A stretch of 64,000 nucleotides of DNA from Flavobacterium magnum (GCF_003055625.1 NZ_CP028811.1:1984001-2048000); one strand, 5' to 3'; counted from the first letter of the stretch, positions 9,635 to 17,740 are shown. Program-made: numbers and translations. The notes: generated from the letters alone by a model not told the origin.

Positions 9635-10048
9635 TCAGAGCTGTTCTGCAACAAACGCGGCAGCATAGTTCCGGATCAGGTCCCGCACCTTCCTGAATTC
9701 ATGCCATACGGCAGCGTCGTCTCCGGTCGCTTTAGCCGGGTCGGGGAAATTATGATGGAATTTTTTCGCGTTCGTTGGAAAGAACGGACAACTTTCTTTT
9801 GCATGGTCACAAACGGTGATGACGAAATCAAAATCGACACCGCGGTACTCTTCGATGTGATTGGATGTGTGGCCTGAAATATCGATGCCTGCCTCCTGCA
9901 TGACAGCGATGGCGCGCGGGTTGACCCCATGTGTTTCAATGCCCGCGCTGTACACCCTGGCTTTACCGTCCGCGAAATACCGCAGGAATCCTTCGGCGAT
10001 CTGGCTGCGGCAACTGTTTCCGGTGCAGAGTACTAATATATTTTTCAT
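9635..10048 (-). CDS. arsC: Arsenate reductase of the low-molecular-weight phosphatase type
   Basis: 137 residues. The phosphatase loop C-T-G-N-S-C-R-S lies at residues 8-15 (Cys8, Arg14), followed by the family's SAG, H-T-S-N-H and F-D-x-V-I-T-V-C-D-x-A motifs; Cys81 region and the D-P-A loop are visible. The enzyme reduces arsenate to arsenite in the cytosol using thiols. It is the last gene of a four-gene minus-strand operon that starts with an ArsR repressor. The ATG at 10048 lies 2 bp after the stop of the miniprotein gene; an in-frame start six codons upstream would overlap that gene and is less likely. Confidence 0.88.
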   Translation of the reverse strand: MKNILVLCTGNSCRSQIAEGFLRYFADGKARVYSAGIETHGVNPRAIAVMQEAGIDISGHTSNHIEEYRGVDFDFVITVCDHAKESCPFFPTNAKKFHHNFPDPAKATGDDAAVWHEFRKVRDLIRNYAAAFVAEQL

Positions 10049-10050
10049 AA

Positions 10051-10185
10051 TTAAACTAATAGCCATATAAAGTTGATGATACAGAATTTAGCATCCCAAC
10101 CGAAAATCAGCTGGAGCACTATGACTGAAACGGTAATGACAATGGGCCGTCTGTATTTCGAAAAAAAGTTAACAGCAGTTTCCAT
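10051..10185 (-). CDS. 44-residue single-pass membrane miniprotein in the ars operon
   Basis: I do not recognise a family. The 44 codons encode a short basic N-terminus (K-Y-R-R-P), then one hydrophobic segment (IVITVSVIVLQLIFGW) and a second hydrophobic patch with a Cys (K-F-C-I-I-N-F-I-W-L-L-V). The ATG lies inside the last codons of DUF6428 (17-bp overlap) and the stop is 2 bp before arsC. The gene thus fills the gap between the two exactly, as expected for translational coupling. A basic N-terminus before the helix suggests the N-terminus stays in the cytosol. A function in arsenic handling is inferred from context only. Confidence 0.55.
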   Translation of the reverse strand: METAVNFFSKYRRPIVITVSVIVLQLIFGWDAKFCIINFIWLLV

Positions 10186-10627
10186 CAGGTGCGCAAAGGG
10201 GTTTCTCTGATTCAGGCAACTGTATTGATTTTTTGGGCATCCCGCAACTGTCATTTGCAAGGCAGGCCGTCCGCTTGTCGAGTAAAACGAAGTCGCTGCC
10301 ATCAAAACCGAGGTCATATTTCCCGATAGTACCTGCCTGATATTCGACCTCAATGTCCAGGTCCTGCATGTCTAAAACCTTTTCAGAAAGTGCGATGATG
10401 TTCCTGAGCTTTGCAGGCTTAAGCCGGTGCTCATAGTCGTTTGCATCCCAGAGCTGAAAATTCGCCATGTTTTCCTTCCGGACCGTTCCGCCGCAGTCAA
10501 TGAAATGTTTGGAAACCACGCCCACTTCAGTCACGTGAAAATGGTCCGGCACGGTTGCGCCGTTTTCAAGTTTAAAACGCACGGTTTGTACCGTCTCAAG
10601 GATTTTTTTTATTTCAGATAGCTTCAT
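10169..10627 (-). CDS. DUF6428 family protein of ars operons
   Basis: 152 residues. I recall this family (DUF6428) from Bacteroidetes arsenic operons, where it sits between arsR and arsC as here; its reaction is not known to me. Visible features are V-P-x-H-F-H-V-T-E-V near residue 30, a conserved Cys in F-I-D-C-G-G-T, and a C-terminal tail rich in cysteine (six Cys in the last 35 residues, ending in N-C-C). The HxHxxE and cysteine positions suggest metal or metalloid binding (inference). It starts 12 bp after arsR and overlaps the next small gene. Confidence 0.8.
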   Translation of the reverse strand: MKLSEIKKILETVQTVRFKLENGATVPDHFHVTEVGVVSKHFIDCGGTVRKENMANFQLWDANDYEHRLKPAKLRNIIALSEKVLDMQDLDIEVEYQAGTIGKYDLGFDGSDFVLLDKRTACLANDSCGMPKKSIQLPESEKPLCAPDGNCC

Positions 10628-10639
10628 GATGCGTAAGTT

Positions 10640-10972
10640 TTAACAACAATTATTTTTCTTTCTTTCAAGGTGCCTGGAGACATTGGCAAAATAGTCCTCC
10701 AGTATTTGCAAAACCGTTTCGTCTATGCAATAGCAAACAGCGTTCCCTTCAATGCTCCCTTTAATCAGGCCGGCGTTTTTGAGTTCCTTAAGATGCTGTG
10801 AGACGGTGGGCTGGGCGAGCGGCAGTACGTTGACGATATCTCCGCAAATACAGGTATCTACCCCCATAAGGTATTCCATGATAGCAATCCTTGCCGGGTG
10901 CCCCAATGCCTTTGCCAATGTGGCCATCCGGTTCTGCTGTTCCGTAAAGTGGTCGGTTTTCGTGGCGCCCAT
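10640..10972 (-). CDS. arsR: ArsR-family metalloregulatory repressor
   Basis: 110 residues with a winged helix-turn-helix. K-A-L-G-H-P-A-R is followed by the ArsR metal-site segment T-C-I-C-G-D-I (Cys pair near residues 41 and 43), and the recognition helix is Q-P-T-V-S-Q-H-L-K-E-L. Binding of arsenite to such cysteines releases the repressor from DNA. The C-terminus ends K-K-N-N-C-C, an extra cysteine pair also found at the end of the neighbouring DUF6428 protein. First gene of the operon arsR-DUF6428-miniprotein-arsC; a palindrome overlaps its own promoter, which fits autoregulation. Confidence 0.88.
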   Translation of the reverse strand: MGATKTDHFTEQQNRMATLAKALGHPARIAIMEYLMGVDTCICGDIVNVLPLAQPTVSQHLKELKNAGLIKGSIEGNAVCYCIDETVLQILEDYFANVSRHLERKKNNCC

Positions 10973-10985
10973 CTTATTTATTTTT

Positions 10986-11020
10986 ATATTGCAATATTAC
11001 GATAAAGTATGAAATAGCAA
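10986..11020 (-). promoter_or_regulatory. ars promoter with overlapping palindromic operator
   Basis: On the minus strand: TTG (11018-11020), an 18-nt spacer, then TAATATTG (10992-10999), one mismatch from TAnnTTTG. The perfect 12-bp palindrome ATATTGCAATAT (10986-10997) overlaps the -7 box and is a likely ArsR binding site; the start codon is 13 bp further on. Confidence 0.55.
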
Positions 11021-11119
11021 AAAATATTTGGTTATTTTTTTATCGGTCTTGGCAAAAACTGAGCCTGACCGGCTGGAAAAACAGTCCGCGAAGGCTTGTG
11101 CGGTGGGGTTTATCACGCC

Positions 11120-12358
11120 TTATTCCTGTCTTGCCGGGATACAGATAATGAAGGTACTGCCGCCACCTTCCGTACCTTTGGCGGTGACCACACCGTGATG
11201 ATTCTCAACGATTTTCTTTACGATGGTCAGGCCAATACCGGTTCCATCGTAGCTGTCCTTAGGGTGCAGGCGCTGGAAAATATCAAAAATCCTGCTGCTG
11301 TAATCCGGATGGAACCCGATTCCATTGTCTGCTACGCTGATGCGGTGGTGATCGACAGCCAAAGGGAAATCGGCAGGATCCCGCTTTTCAGCCGGGACGT
11401 AAACACAGTCGATCGTAATGTGCGGCGGTATATCCGGCATTGAAAATTTAACGGAATTCGAGATGAGGTTCCGCAGCAGCTGCCGGAATTGCATCGGAAT
11501 CACGTTTACGTCACACAGCCGGCCCATTTCAATCACGGCATGGGTCTGCTGCAGCCGTTCTTTGAGCGAATCCATAACGTCGCTTACAATCTTACCGAGG
11601 TTGGTTTTTTCAAACTTCCGGTCCTGTACCGAAGTACGCGCATAGGCAGAAAGGTCATTGATCAGGTTCTGCATGTGCTGCGCCGAAGACCGGGAGCGTT
11701 CAAAATAGTATCGCCCTTTGGTGGACAATTGCTCATACTCCTCTGTAAGGATGCGTGTAGAGAAAGCCTGTATTTTCCGAAGCGGCTCCTGTAAGTCGTG
11801 GCTCGTGATGAAATTGAACGATTCGAGTTCCTTGTTGATGATCAAAAGTTCCGCGGCGCGTAATTCCTTTTCCTTGTGCTGGGATACCAGCGCAATGTTG
11901 GCTTTGGTCAATGCCTCGGCAAGTTGCTCGTTTTCGTAATTTCGGACTGCAAGTTTCTTGTTCGCGCTGAGGAGTTCGGCAGCCCGTTTGCGCTTTTCCT
12001 TCACCTGGAATGCCAGCTCCTTGTTGGCCTGGATCAGTTCTGCCGTGCGGGCTTCTTTCTCCTGATTCTGGAAAGTGAGTTCGGCATTAAGGATGATCAG
12101 TTCGGCGGCGCGCAGTTCTTTTTCCTTGTTCTCAAAAGCGAGTGCTTTGTTGGCAATGGCCAGTTCGGCCGCACGTTTGCCCTTTTCCCTGCTCTGGAAG
12201 GCCAGCTCTTTGTTGGCCATAGCCAATGCGGCAGCCTGGTGCGCCCTCTCGCGGTTTTGTAACGCCAATTGCTGGTTGGCTATGAGCAACGCGGCTTGGC
12301 TGTCACCCGGGTCGTCTTCCGGTGTGGGGCCGTCGGGAATCGAAATGTCTTTTTTCAT
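11120..12358 (-). CDS. Sensor histidine kinase with a 21-residue tandem-repeat coiled coil
   Basis: 412 residues. Residues about 24-178 consist of seven full 21-residue repeats and part of an eighth (consensus L-x-x-A-N-K-E-L-A-F-Q-x-K-E-K-x-x-R-A-A-E, three heptads each). They run directly into the H-box S-H-D-L-Q-E-P-L (His187). The catalytic domain shows the N-box R-N-L-I-S-N-S-V-K-F, D-N-G-I-G-F, F-D-I-F-Q-R-L-H and G-T-G-I-G-L-T. The kinase type resembles phytochrome-like HisKA proteins. No membrane helix, PAS, GAF or receiver domain is present, so the input must come through the coiled coil or a partner. No response regulator gene is adjacent, which makes it an orphan. Confidence 0.88.
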   Translation of the reverse strand: MKKDISIPDGPTPEDDPGDSQAALLIANQQLALQNRERAHQAAALAMANKELAFQSREKGKRAAELAIANKALAFENKEKELRAAELIILNAELTFQNQEKEARTAELIQANKELAFQVKEKRKRAAELLSANKKLAVRNYENEQLAEALTKANIALVSQHKEKELRAAELLIINKELESFNFITSHDLQEPLRKIQAFSTRILTEEYEQLSTKGRYYFERSRSSAQHMQNLINDLSAYARTSVQDRKFEKTNLGKIVSDVMDSLKERLQQTHAVIEMGRLCDVNVIPMQFRQLLRNLISNSVKFSMPDIPPHITIDCVYVPAEKRDPADFPLAVDHHRISVADNGIGFHPDYSSRIFDIFQRLHPKDSYDGTGIGLTIVKKIVENHHGVVTAKGTEGGGSTFIICIPARQE

Positions 12359-12463
12359 TCGGCTGTGGTATTTCCCAAAGATAGGCTTTAATTACGGTAA
12401 ACCTTTGGCTATGGCCTGCCATTCCATCAGCCAGTACTTTCAGCGGGTGCCGTGTCGATTTGT

Positions 12464-12958
12464 TCAGGGGCTCGCTGAAGGATGCATTCCGCTACGCAAG
12501 GGCACGATCCAGACGCAACCCAGCATGGTACAAGCATAAATGAGCACCCAAAGGTATTGCTGCGGTCCGCGATCGGGCAATCCCTTGTCGAAAAAATAGA
12601 AGCTGACCCACACCGAAGCCAAACCGTATACACTCAATACCGATTTTGTGTTTCGGTAGCTTGACCGTTTGAATAGCGTATGTCCGATGAGCCAGAATAC
12701 GATCATAGCGGGAATTGACAATAGCAATCCATACACCACCATAAAACCGAGCATTGGGGCGGCCTGTACAATTTCGTCGGCCTGTGTTCCGTTAATGGCG
12801 ATGCCCAGGATCAGGAACAGCAGCAGTGGCGCGGCAAGCGCGGTGGAAAGCCATACTTTAATGCTGTAGGTCACTGTGTCTTTCAGGGTATACAATCTCA
12901 AAATTCTGTTTAATGTAAATGAAACTTCAAAGTCAAATATATAAAAAAGAAATGCCAC
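12464..12958 (-). CDS. Four-helix membrane protein of unknown function
   Basis: At most 164 residues with four hydrophobic segments (roughly residues 35-55, 68-92, 105-122 and 135-152). I do not recognise the family. The start is uncertain: the first in-frame start is a GTG at 12958, but a -7-like TATATTTG (12934-12941) lies inside the first codons. That suggests a later start, for example the TTG near 12901 or the GTG about nine codons after it. The protein ends in a short polar tail. It precedes the histidine kinase gene on the same strand by 105 bp and could be transcribed with it. Confidence 0.55.
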   Translation of the reverse strand: MAFLFYIFDFEVSFTLNRILRLYTLKDTVTYSIKVWLSTALAAPLLLFLILGIAINGTQADEIVQAAPMLGFMVVYGLLLSIPAMIVFWLIGHTLFKRSSYRNTKSVLSVYGLASVWVSFYFFDKGLPDRGPQQYLWVLIYACTMLGCVWIVPLRSGMHPSASP

Positions 12959-13046
12959 CGTGTCTGTATTTGCGCCTGTCCGCGACGAACCCGTTTGGTA
13001 CCGGTGTCCCGGCTGTGATGCGATAACCGTCCGTGACCGGTCCGAC

Positions 13047-13123
13047 AGTAGTGCGGCACTAATGCGGTACTAGTGCGGTACTAGTGCGGTACTAAAGCGG
13101 TACTGGTGCGGCAGAAAGCGGTA
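13047..13123. repeat. 11-bp tandem repeat, about seven copies
   Basis: Consensus ACTAGTGCGGT with copies starting at 13047, 13058, 13069, 13080, 13091, 13102 and 13113. The central two are identical and the outer ones have one to four changes. The array lies in the divergent gap between the membrane-protein gene and the exported protein gene, about 95 bp before the latter's start. The period is close to one helical turn. Confidence 0.85.
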
Positions 13124-13218
13124 AAGCACATCGCGTCAGCCAGTCCGTTTTCTTTAACAAAAATTTGTCTTTGACATTTACAGCGAATGCTATACCTTTC
13201 GGGCCATTTGCATTGAAT

Positions 13219-14490
13219 ATGAAAACCCTGAAAATATCATACTGCGTCCTGCTGTTGCTACTATCATCTGTGGCAGCGCGCGCTGGCTTCATCCTGCTGC
13301 CGATGGACGAATCCACCCAGCAGAACCACCTGAAGGCCTACGGCATCACGTACTGGTGCCTCGACAGGCAGTATAAGGCGAGTTGGCTGCTCAACTACCG
13401 CGGCGGCTCATTCCTGTTGCCTGATGCGCCTGAAATCCGCAAGGAATGCCAGATCCGCGGGGTCAGTTTTGAACTGCTGTCCGATGACGAAGCCAATGCA
13501 ATCCTCGCTGAAATCTCAAGTCCGTCCCAGAACATGGAAACGGTCATACTCGAAAAAGCGCCGAAAATAGCAGTATACACGCCCAAGGGCAAACAGCCCT
13601 GGGACGATGCCGTGACGCTCGTGCTCACTTATGCCGAAATCCCTTTCACCCCGGTATACGACGAGGAAGTGCTTTCTGATCAGCTGCTGCTCTACGATTG
13701 GCTGCACCTGCATCATGAGGATTTTACGGGGCAATACGGTAAATTTTATGCGAGTTATAAAAATGCCCCGTGGTACATCGAACAGAAAAAAGACGCCGAG
13801 GCCCTGGCTACGAAGCTGGGTTACGCCAAGGTATCGGAAGAGAAACTGGCTGTGGCTAAGAAGATCCGCGATTTTGTCATAGGCGGCGGCTTTATGTTTG
13901 CCATGTGCTCTGCCGCAGACAGTTTTGATATTGCGCTGGCTGCTGATGGGGTTGACATCTGCGAGCCCATGTTTGACGGAGACCCCAGCGAAGCGAATTA
14001 CCAGTCTAAACTCCAGTTCAGCAACACCTTTGCCTTCAAGAACTTCACGCTTGAGCGCAATCCGAACATGTACGAGTTTTCGGATATCGATATGACAAAC
14101 AAGCGTGCGAATGTCCCGATGGAAAAGGACTATTTCACGCTGATGGATTTTTCTGCAAAATGGGACCCGATCCCAAGCATGCTGTGCCAGAACCATACGA
14201 TGCTCGTCAAAGGCTTCATGGGCCAGAGCACCGCATTCCAGCCTGATCTGGTCAAGTCGAATGTACTCGTCATGGGCGAATGCCAGCTCAACGGCGAGGC
14301 GCGATACATCCATGGAGAGAAAGGGAAGGGGATGTATACTTTCTACGGTGGGCATGACCCGGAAGATTACAAACACCAGGTGGGTGATCCGCCGACTGTG
14401 CTGGACCTGCACCCGAATTCCCCCGGATATCGGCTGATCCTGAACAATGTGCTTTTCCCTGCGGCCCGCAAGAAAAAGCTCAAAACTTAA
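13219..14490 (+). CDS. Exported protein with class I glutamine-amidotransferase-like features (family often labelled asparagine synthetase B)
   Basis: 423 residues from the ATG at 13219, with a clear signal peptide (K-T-L-K, then VLLLLLSSVA, cleavage after A-R-A). I recall close relatives in flavobacteria labelled asparagine synthetase B, but the ATP-pyrophosphatase motif SGGxDS of that enzyme is absent. What is visible is a Rossmann-like start K-I-A-V-Y-T-P-K-G near residue 115, a G-G-G-F-M-F-A-M-C-S-A turn that looks like a nucleophile elbow (Cys), and Y-G-G-H-D-P-E-D near the C-terminus, similar to ThuA/BPL-N-type amidotransferase folds. The cofactor and substrate are unknown. The protein acts in the periplasm or outside. 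An upstream in-frame start at 13165 would bury the signal peptide. Confidence 0.7.
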   Translation: MKTLKISYCVLLLLLSSVAARAGFILLPMDESTQQNHLKAYGITYWCLDRQYKASWLLNYRGGSFLLPDAPEIRKECQIRGVSFELLSDDEANAILAEISSPSQNMETVILEKAPKIAVYTPKGKQPWDDAVTLVLTYAEIPFTPVYDEEVLSDQLLLYDWLHLHHEDFTGQYGKFYASYKNAPWYIEQKKDAEALATKLGYAKVSEEKLAVAKKIRDFVIGGGFMFAMCSAADSFDIALAADGVDICEPMFDGDPSEANYQSKLQFSNTFAFKNFTLERNPNMYEFSDIDMTNKRANVPMEKDYFTLMDFSAKWDPIPSMLCQNHTMLVKGFMGQSTAFQPDLVKSNVLVMGECQLNGEARYIHGEKGKGMYTFYGGHDPEDYKHQVGDPPTVLDLHPNSPGYRLILNNVLFPAARKKKLKT

Positions 14491-14637
14491 ACTTTTCTCA
14501 GACTTTTCTTCACAAATCCTTTTTTAATTTATTTCCGAGGCCGGGAATAGGTTAAAATTGCCTGTTTTCGTACAATCTGCTTTGCGTATCTTTATTTTTT
14601 TTATACTTTCGTCGACTTATTAACCCTTATTAAGCTT

Positions 14638-17600
14638 ATGATGAAAAAGAATTACTTATTCTTACTCTTGTCGGTTTTTTGCTTTCAGGCTAACGCCCAG
14701 ATTGTCAACGAATCGGCAAACTGGCCCAACCAGGCCTGGACGATCACCGGGGATTACAGTACCCTTCCCGCGGCGTTCGAATCAGATCCTACCGCTACGC
14801 CAAATTTTGCGTTTGATGATGACGATGCCACGAACGGGCACGAAGACAACATTGCGGCGGAATCTCCTGTTATCGACCTCACTGCCGCATTTGCAGGCAA
14901 TGAAAAGTTTATTTCAGTAACTGCACAATACGGTTACCGTTACCTTGCTGATGACGTTTTGGTATTTCAATATTGGGATGCCGATGCCGCTGTATGGGTA
15001 AACTGGGGCGCTAATATCCCGGGGAATGACCTGACTATTGTGGACAATTTCTGTACCATCCCTAAAACCACCATTTCAAGCGGTGCGTTGGGGATTGGAA
15101 ATTTTACACCCAACCAGCTTGCAAACTTCAGGTATCGTATTTCTTACGATGACAAGATCGGCGGGGCAGATTGGAACTACGGTTTCTGCTTCGATTCGCC
15201 GGTGCTGACTTCAGCCGCCTGCGGAACACCGTCTGCAATCATGTTTTCAAACACCACGGCCAACACGGTAGATGTTGCCTGGGGAGATCTAGCCGTACCA
15301 TACGAGTACGTTATTGATGAGAATGCAGGAGATCCTGCAGGAGCAGGTATTGCGAGCGCTACCAATAGCGTGTCGATCAATAACCTGACACAACTGACAA
15401 TGTATTATTTCCACGTCAGGGCGGTATGCGCGCCTGGCGTATACAGCGCCTGGACCACGGCAAGTTTCACTACTTTGCCCGATCCTGCCGCTAACGACGA
15501 ATGCGCCAATGCCATCGATCTTACGGTAAACCCGGATTTCGCATGCGGCACGGTAACTGCCGGGACTTTGCTTGGAGCTACGGAATCCGCTGAAACCGAT
15601 AACGGTGCCGGTACGCCTGATGATGACGTTTGGTATACCTTTACCGCCACGGCAACTTCCCAAAAGATTTCTCTTTCAAACGTGGCCGGAACGCCAACCG
15701 ATATGGTTTTTGAAGTGCTCAGCGGAAGCTGCGGTGCTTTTACAAGCCTGTTGATCAGTGACCCTAACACAAATTCAGTGGGTAACCTGACTCCGGGTGA
15801 GGTATATTACATCAGGGTGTTCAGCTACACTGCGGGTGGAAGCAATTCAACTACTACGTTCAATATATGTGTGGGTACACCACCACCTCCGGCTGCAAAC
15901 GACGATTGCAACGCCGCTGAAGCGCTTACGGTGAATCCTGATACCAGCTGTGCGGCTGTCACTGCAGGAACTTTGCAATCGGCTACCGATTCAGGTGAAG
16001 GAGACAACGGTGCAGGTACGCCTGATGACGACGTTTGGTATACCTTCGTGGCCACCAACCCGGTACAGACCATTACATTGTCCGGCATCACAGGGTCGGC
16101 CACTGACCTCGTACACGAAGTGCTTTCAGGAAACTGCGGCGGCGGGTTTACAAGCCTGTCTGTCAGTGATCCTAACTCAAGTGCCGTAGCGAACCTTACT
16201 GTAGGCGATACGTATTATATCAGGGTGTTTACCTCCGGTACCACAGCTTCTGATACCACGTTCAACATCTGCGTGGGCACACCACCACCGCCACCGGTTA
16301 ACGATGATGCGACAGGTGCCCTCGAACTGGTATTAGACCTGGGAACAGCTTGCGGACCGAATAAGATTACGGGTATCTCTAACGACCAGACTTCACCGTC
16401 TCCGGAAGTGAATCCAACTTGTATGGACCAGTACAACCCTTCACAGGGTAATGGCGATTTGTGGTTCTATTTCGTAGCGCCAAACCCAACCGTTACTTTG
16501 AATATTTCTGACATTACGGGAAGCATCATTACCGTTTCAAGCGCGCTGTATTCAGGTACTCCGGGTAACCTTACTGAAACAGGTACTTGTGGTAACGCCG
16601 CAACTAAAACCTATTCTGACCTGATTCCGGGCGACACGTATTACCTGAGGCTTTGGGATTATGGCAACGACGGTATCGGTACATTCAGCCTTTGCGGATA
16701 CTATATCGACTGTGTAAACCCTACAGCAACATATACTGTAGTTTCTGACTGCGCTAACGGACCTCAGTTCTTCGTAAATGTCGATGTAACTGACATGGGT
16801 TCTGCCTCATCAATTACAGTGAGTGACGACCAGGGAAGTGCATCACAAAACCTTTCAGGCGTTGGTATGGTTACTTTCGGGCCTTACCAGAACGGTACTT
16901 CGGTAATTTATACTGTGGCGAACGACCAAAACGCCGTTTGTACACTTACAAGCCCTGCGAGGACCCAGGCGGCCTGTCCACCGGCAAACGACGAATGCGA
17001 CGCAGCAGAGAGCTTCGTGGTAGGTTCAGTAGTAGGTGAAATCGTGTATGACGCGTCCAACTTAGGTGCGACAGGATCTGCGCAAGCAGCCCCTGCAACC
17101 TGCGGAGGATATTCCGGTGGTGACGTGTGGTATACTATCGTTACGCCGCCTTCAGGAAATGTAATCATTGAGACCCAGAATTCAAGTACTGGCGCTACAG
17201 GTGTAGACACTGTTGTGACCGTATATTCGGGTGACTGTGCTAATCTGGTTCAGGTAGGTTGCGACGATGACGGAGCGGCTACAGGTGCTTATTCGAAAGT
17301 AACCGTAACAGGACAAACTCCGGGTGCACCGCTGTACTTAAGGGTATACGAATATGGTAACAACAACTTCGGTGGTTTCGGTATCACGGCTTACGATGAT
17401 TCAATGCTGGGCACCAACCCATTGAACGACGGTAAGTTTTCAGTATATCCAAACCCGGTACACAATGTGTTGAACCTGTCTTATGACACCAACATGTCAG
17501 GCGTGGCCGTATACAACCTCGTTGGCCAGCAGGTGATTGCAAAATCACTGAATGCTACTGCCGCTCAGGTAGATATGTCAGGACTTGCTGCGGGCACTTA

Positions 17601-17658
17601 CATCGTGAAAGTAATGGCCGATAACCAGGTGAAAACCATCAAGGTCATCAAACAATAG
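14638..17658 (+). CDS. T9SS-secreted multidomain protein with PPC-like repeats and type A sorting domain
   Basis: 1006 residues. Signal peptide (residues 1-20, ends A-N-A-Q). A beta-sandwich N-terminal domain (about 25-190) is followed by a fibronectin type III domain (about 193-282). Four repeats of about 130 residues start near residues 284, 419, 554 and 781, each with A-N-D-E/D-C at the start, D-D-V-W-Y-T-F in the middle and Y-Y-I-R-V-F near the end. The last 75 residues are a T9SS type A sorting domain (F-S-V-Y-P-N-P-V, G-x-Y-I-V-K-V, K-T-I-K-V-I-K). The protein is therefore exported by the type IX system and anchored or released at the cell surface. No catalytic motif was found; an adhesion or matrix role is inferred. 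A strong terminator follows. Confidence 0.9.
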   Translation: MMKKNYLFLLLSVFCFQANAQIVNESANWPNQAWTITGDYSTLPAAFESDPTATPNFAFDDDDATNGHEDNIAAESPVIDLTAAFAGNEKFISVTAQYGYRYLADDVLVFQYWDADAAVWVNWGANIPGNDLTIVDNFCTIPKTTISSGALGIGNFTPNQLANFRYRISYDDKIGGADWNYGFCFDSPVLTSAACGTPSAIMFSNTTANTVDVAWGDLAVPYEYVIDENAGDPAGAGIASATNSVSINNLTQLTMYYFHVRAVCAPGVYSAWTTASFTTLPDPAANDECANAIDLTVNPDFACGTVTAGTLLGATESAETDNGAGTPDDDVWYTFTATATSQKISLSNVAGTPTDMVFEVLSGSCGAFTSLLISDPNTNSVGNLTPGEVYYIRVFSYTAGGSNSTTTFNICVGTPPPPAANDDCNAAEALTVNPDTSCAAVTAGTLQSATDSGEGDNGAGTPDDDVWYTFVATNPVQTITLSGITGSATDLVHEVLSGNCGGGFTSLSVSDPNSSAVANLTVGDTYYIRVFTSGTTASDTTFNICVGTPPPPPVNDDATGALELVLDLGTACGPNKITGISNDQTSPSPEVNPTCMDQYNPSQGNGDLWFYFVAPNPTVTLNISDITGSIITVSSALYSGTPGNLTETGTCGNAATKTYSDLIPGDTYYLRLWDYGNDGIGTFSLCGYYIDCVNPTATYTVVSDCANGPQFFVNVDVTDMGSASSITVSDDQGSASQNLSGVGMVTFGPYQNGTSVIYTVANDQNAVCTLTSPARTQAACPPANDECDAAESFVVGSVVGEIVYDASNLGATGSAQAAPATCGGYSGGDVWYTIVTPPSGNVIIETQNSSTGATGVDTVVTVYSGDCANLVQVGCDDDGAATGAYSKVTVTGQTPGAPLYLRVYEYGNNNFGGFGITAYDDSMLGTNPLNDGKFSVYPNPVHNVLNLSYDTNMSGVAVYNLVGQQVIAKSLNATAAQVDMSGLAAGTYIVKVMADNQVKTIKVIKQ

Positions 17659-17679
17659 GAAGCCAGCTTCCATAACTCA

Positions 17680-17711
17680 AAAGCCACCCTTACCGGTGGC
17701 TTTTGTTTTTT
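17680..17711 (+). terminator. Rho-independent terminator after the T9SS cargo gene
   Basis: Stem GCCACC (17683-17688) pairs with GGTGGC (17695-17700), extended by A-T pairs, and is followed by a T-rich tract. Confidence 0.85.
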
Positions 17712-17719
17712 ATAAAATG

Positions 17720-17727
17720 TATCTTTG
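17720..17727 (+). promoter_or_regulatory. -7 element TATCTTTG of the glycosyltransferase operon
   Basis: Exact TAnnTTTG match 13 bp before the ATG at 17741 and only 8 bp after the upstream terminator. The nearest TTG is 14 nt upstream, shorter than usual. Confidence 0.5.
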
Positions 17728-17740
17728 TTAAAATTTAAAG

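Noticed and set aside
10349..10353. Longer reading of the ars miniprotein starting at 10353
   Set aside because: The extension is entirely antisense-phase sequence inside DUF6428 and lacks protein character; the ATG at 10185 gives the coupled arrangement.
13516..14412. 298-codon minus-strand frame opposite the exported amidotransferase-like gene
   Set aside because: The plus strand carries a signal peptide and conserved motifs; the antisense frame has none.
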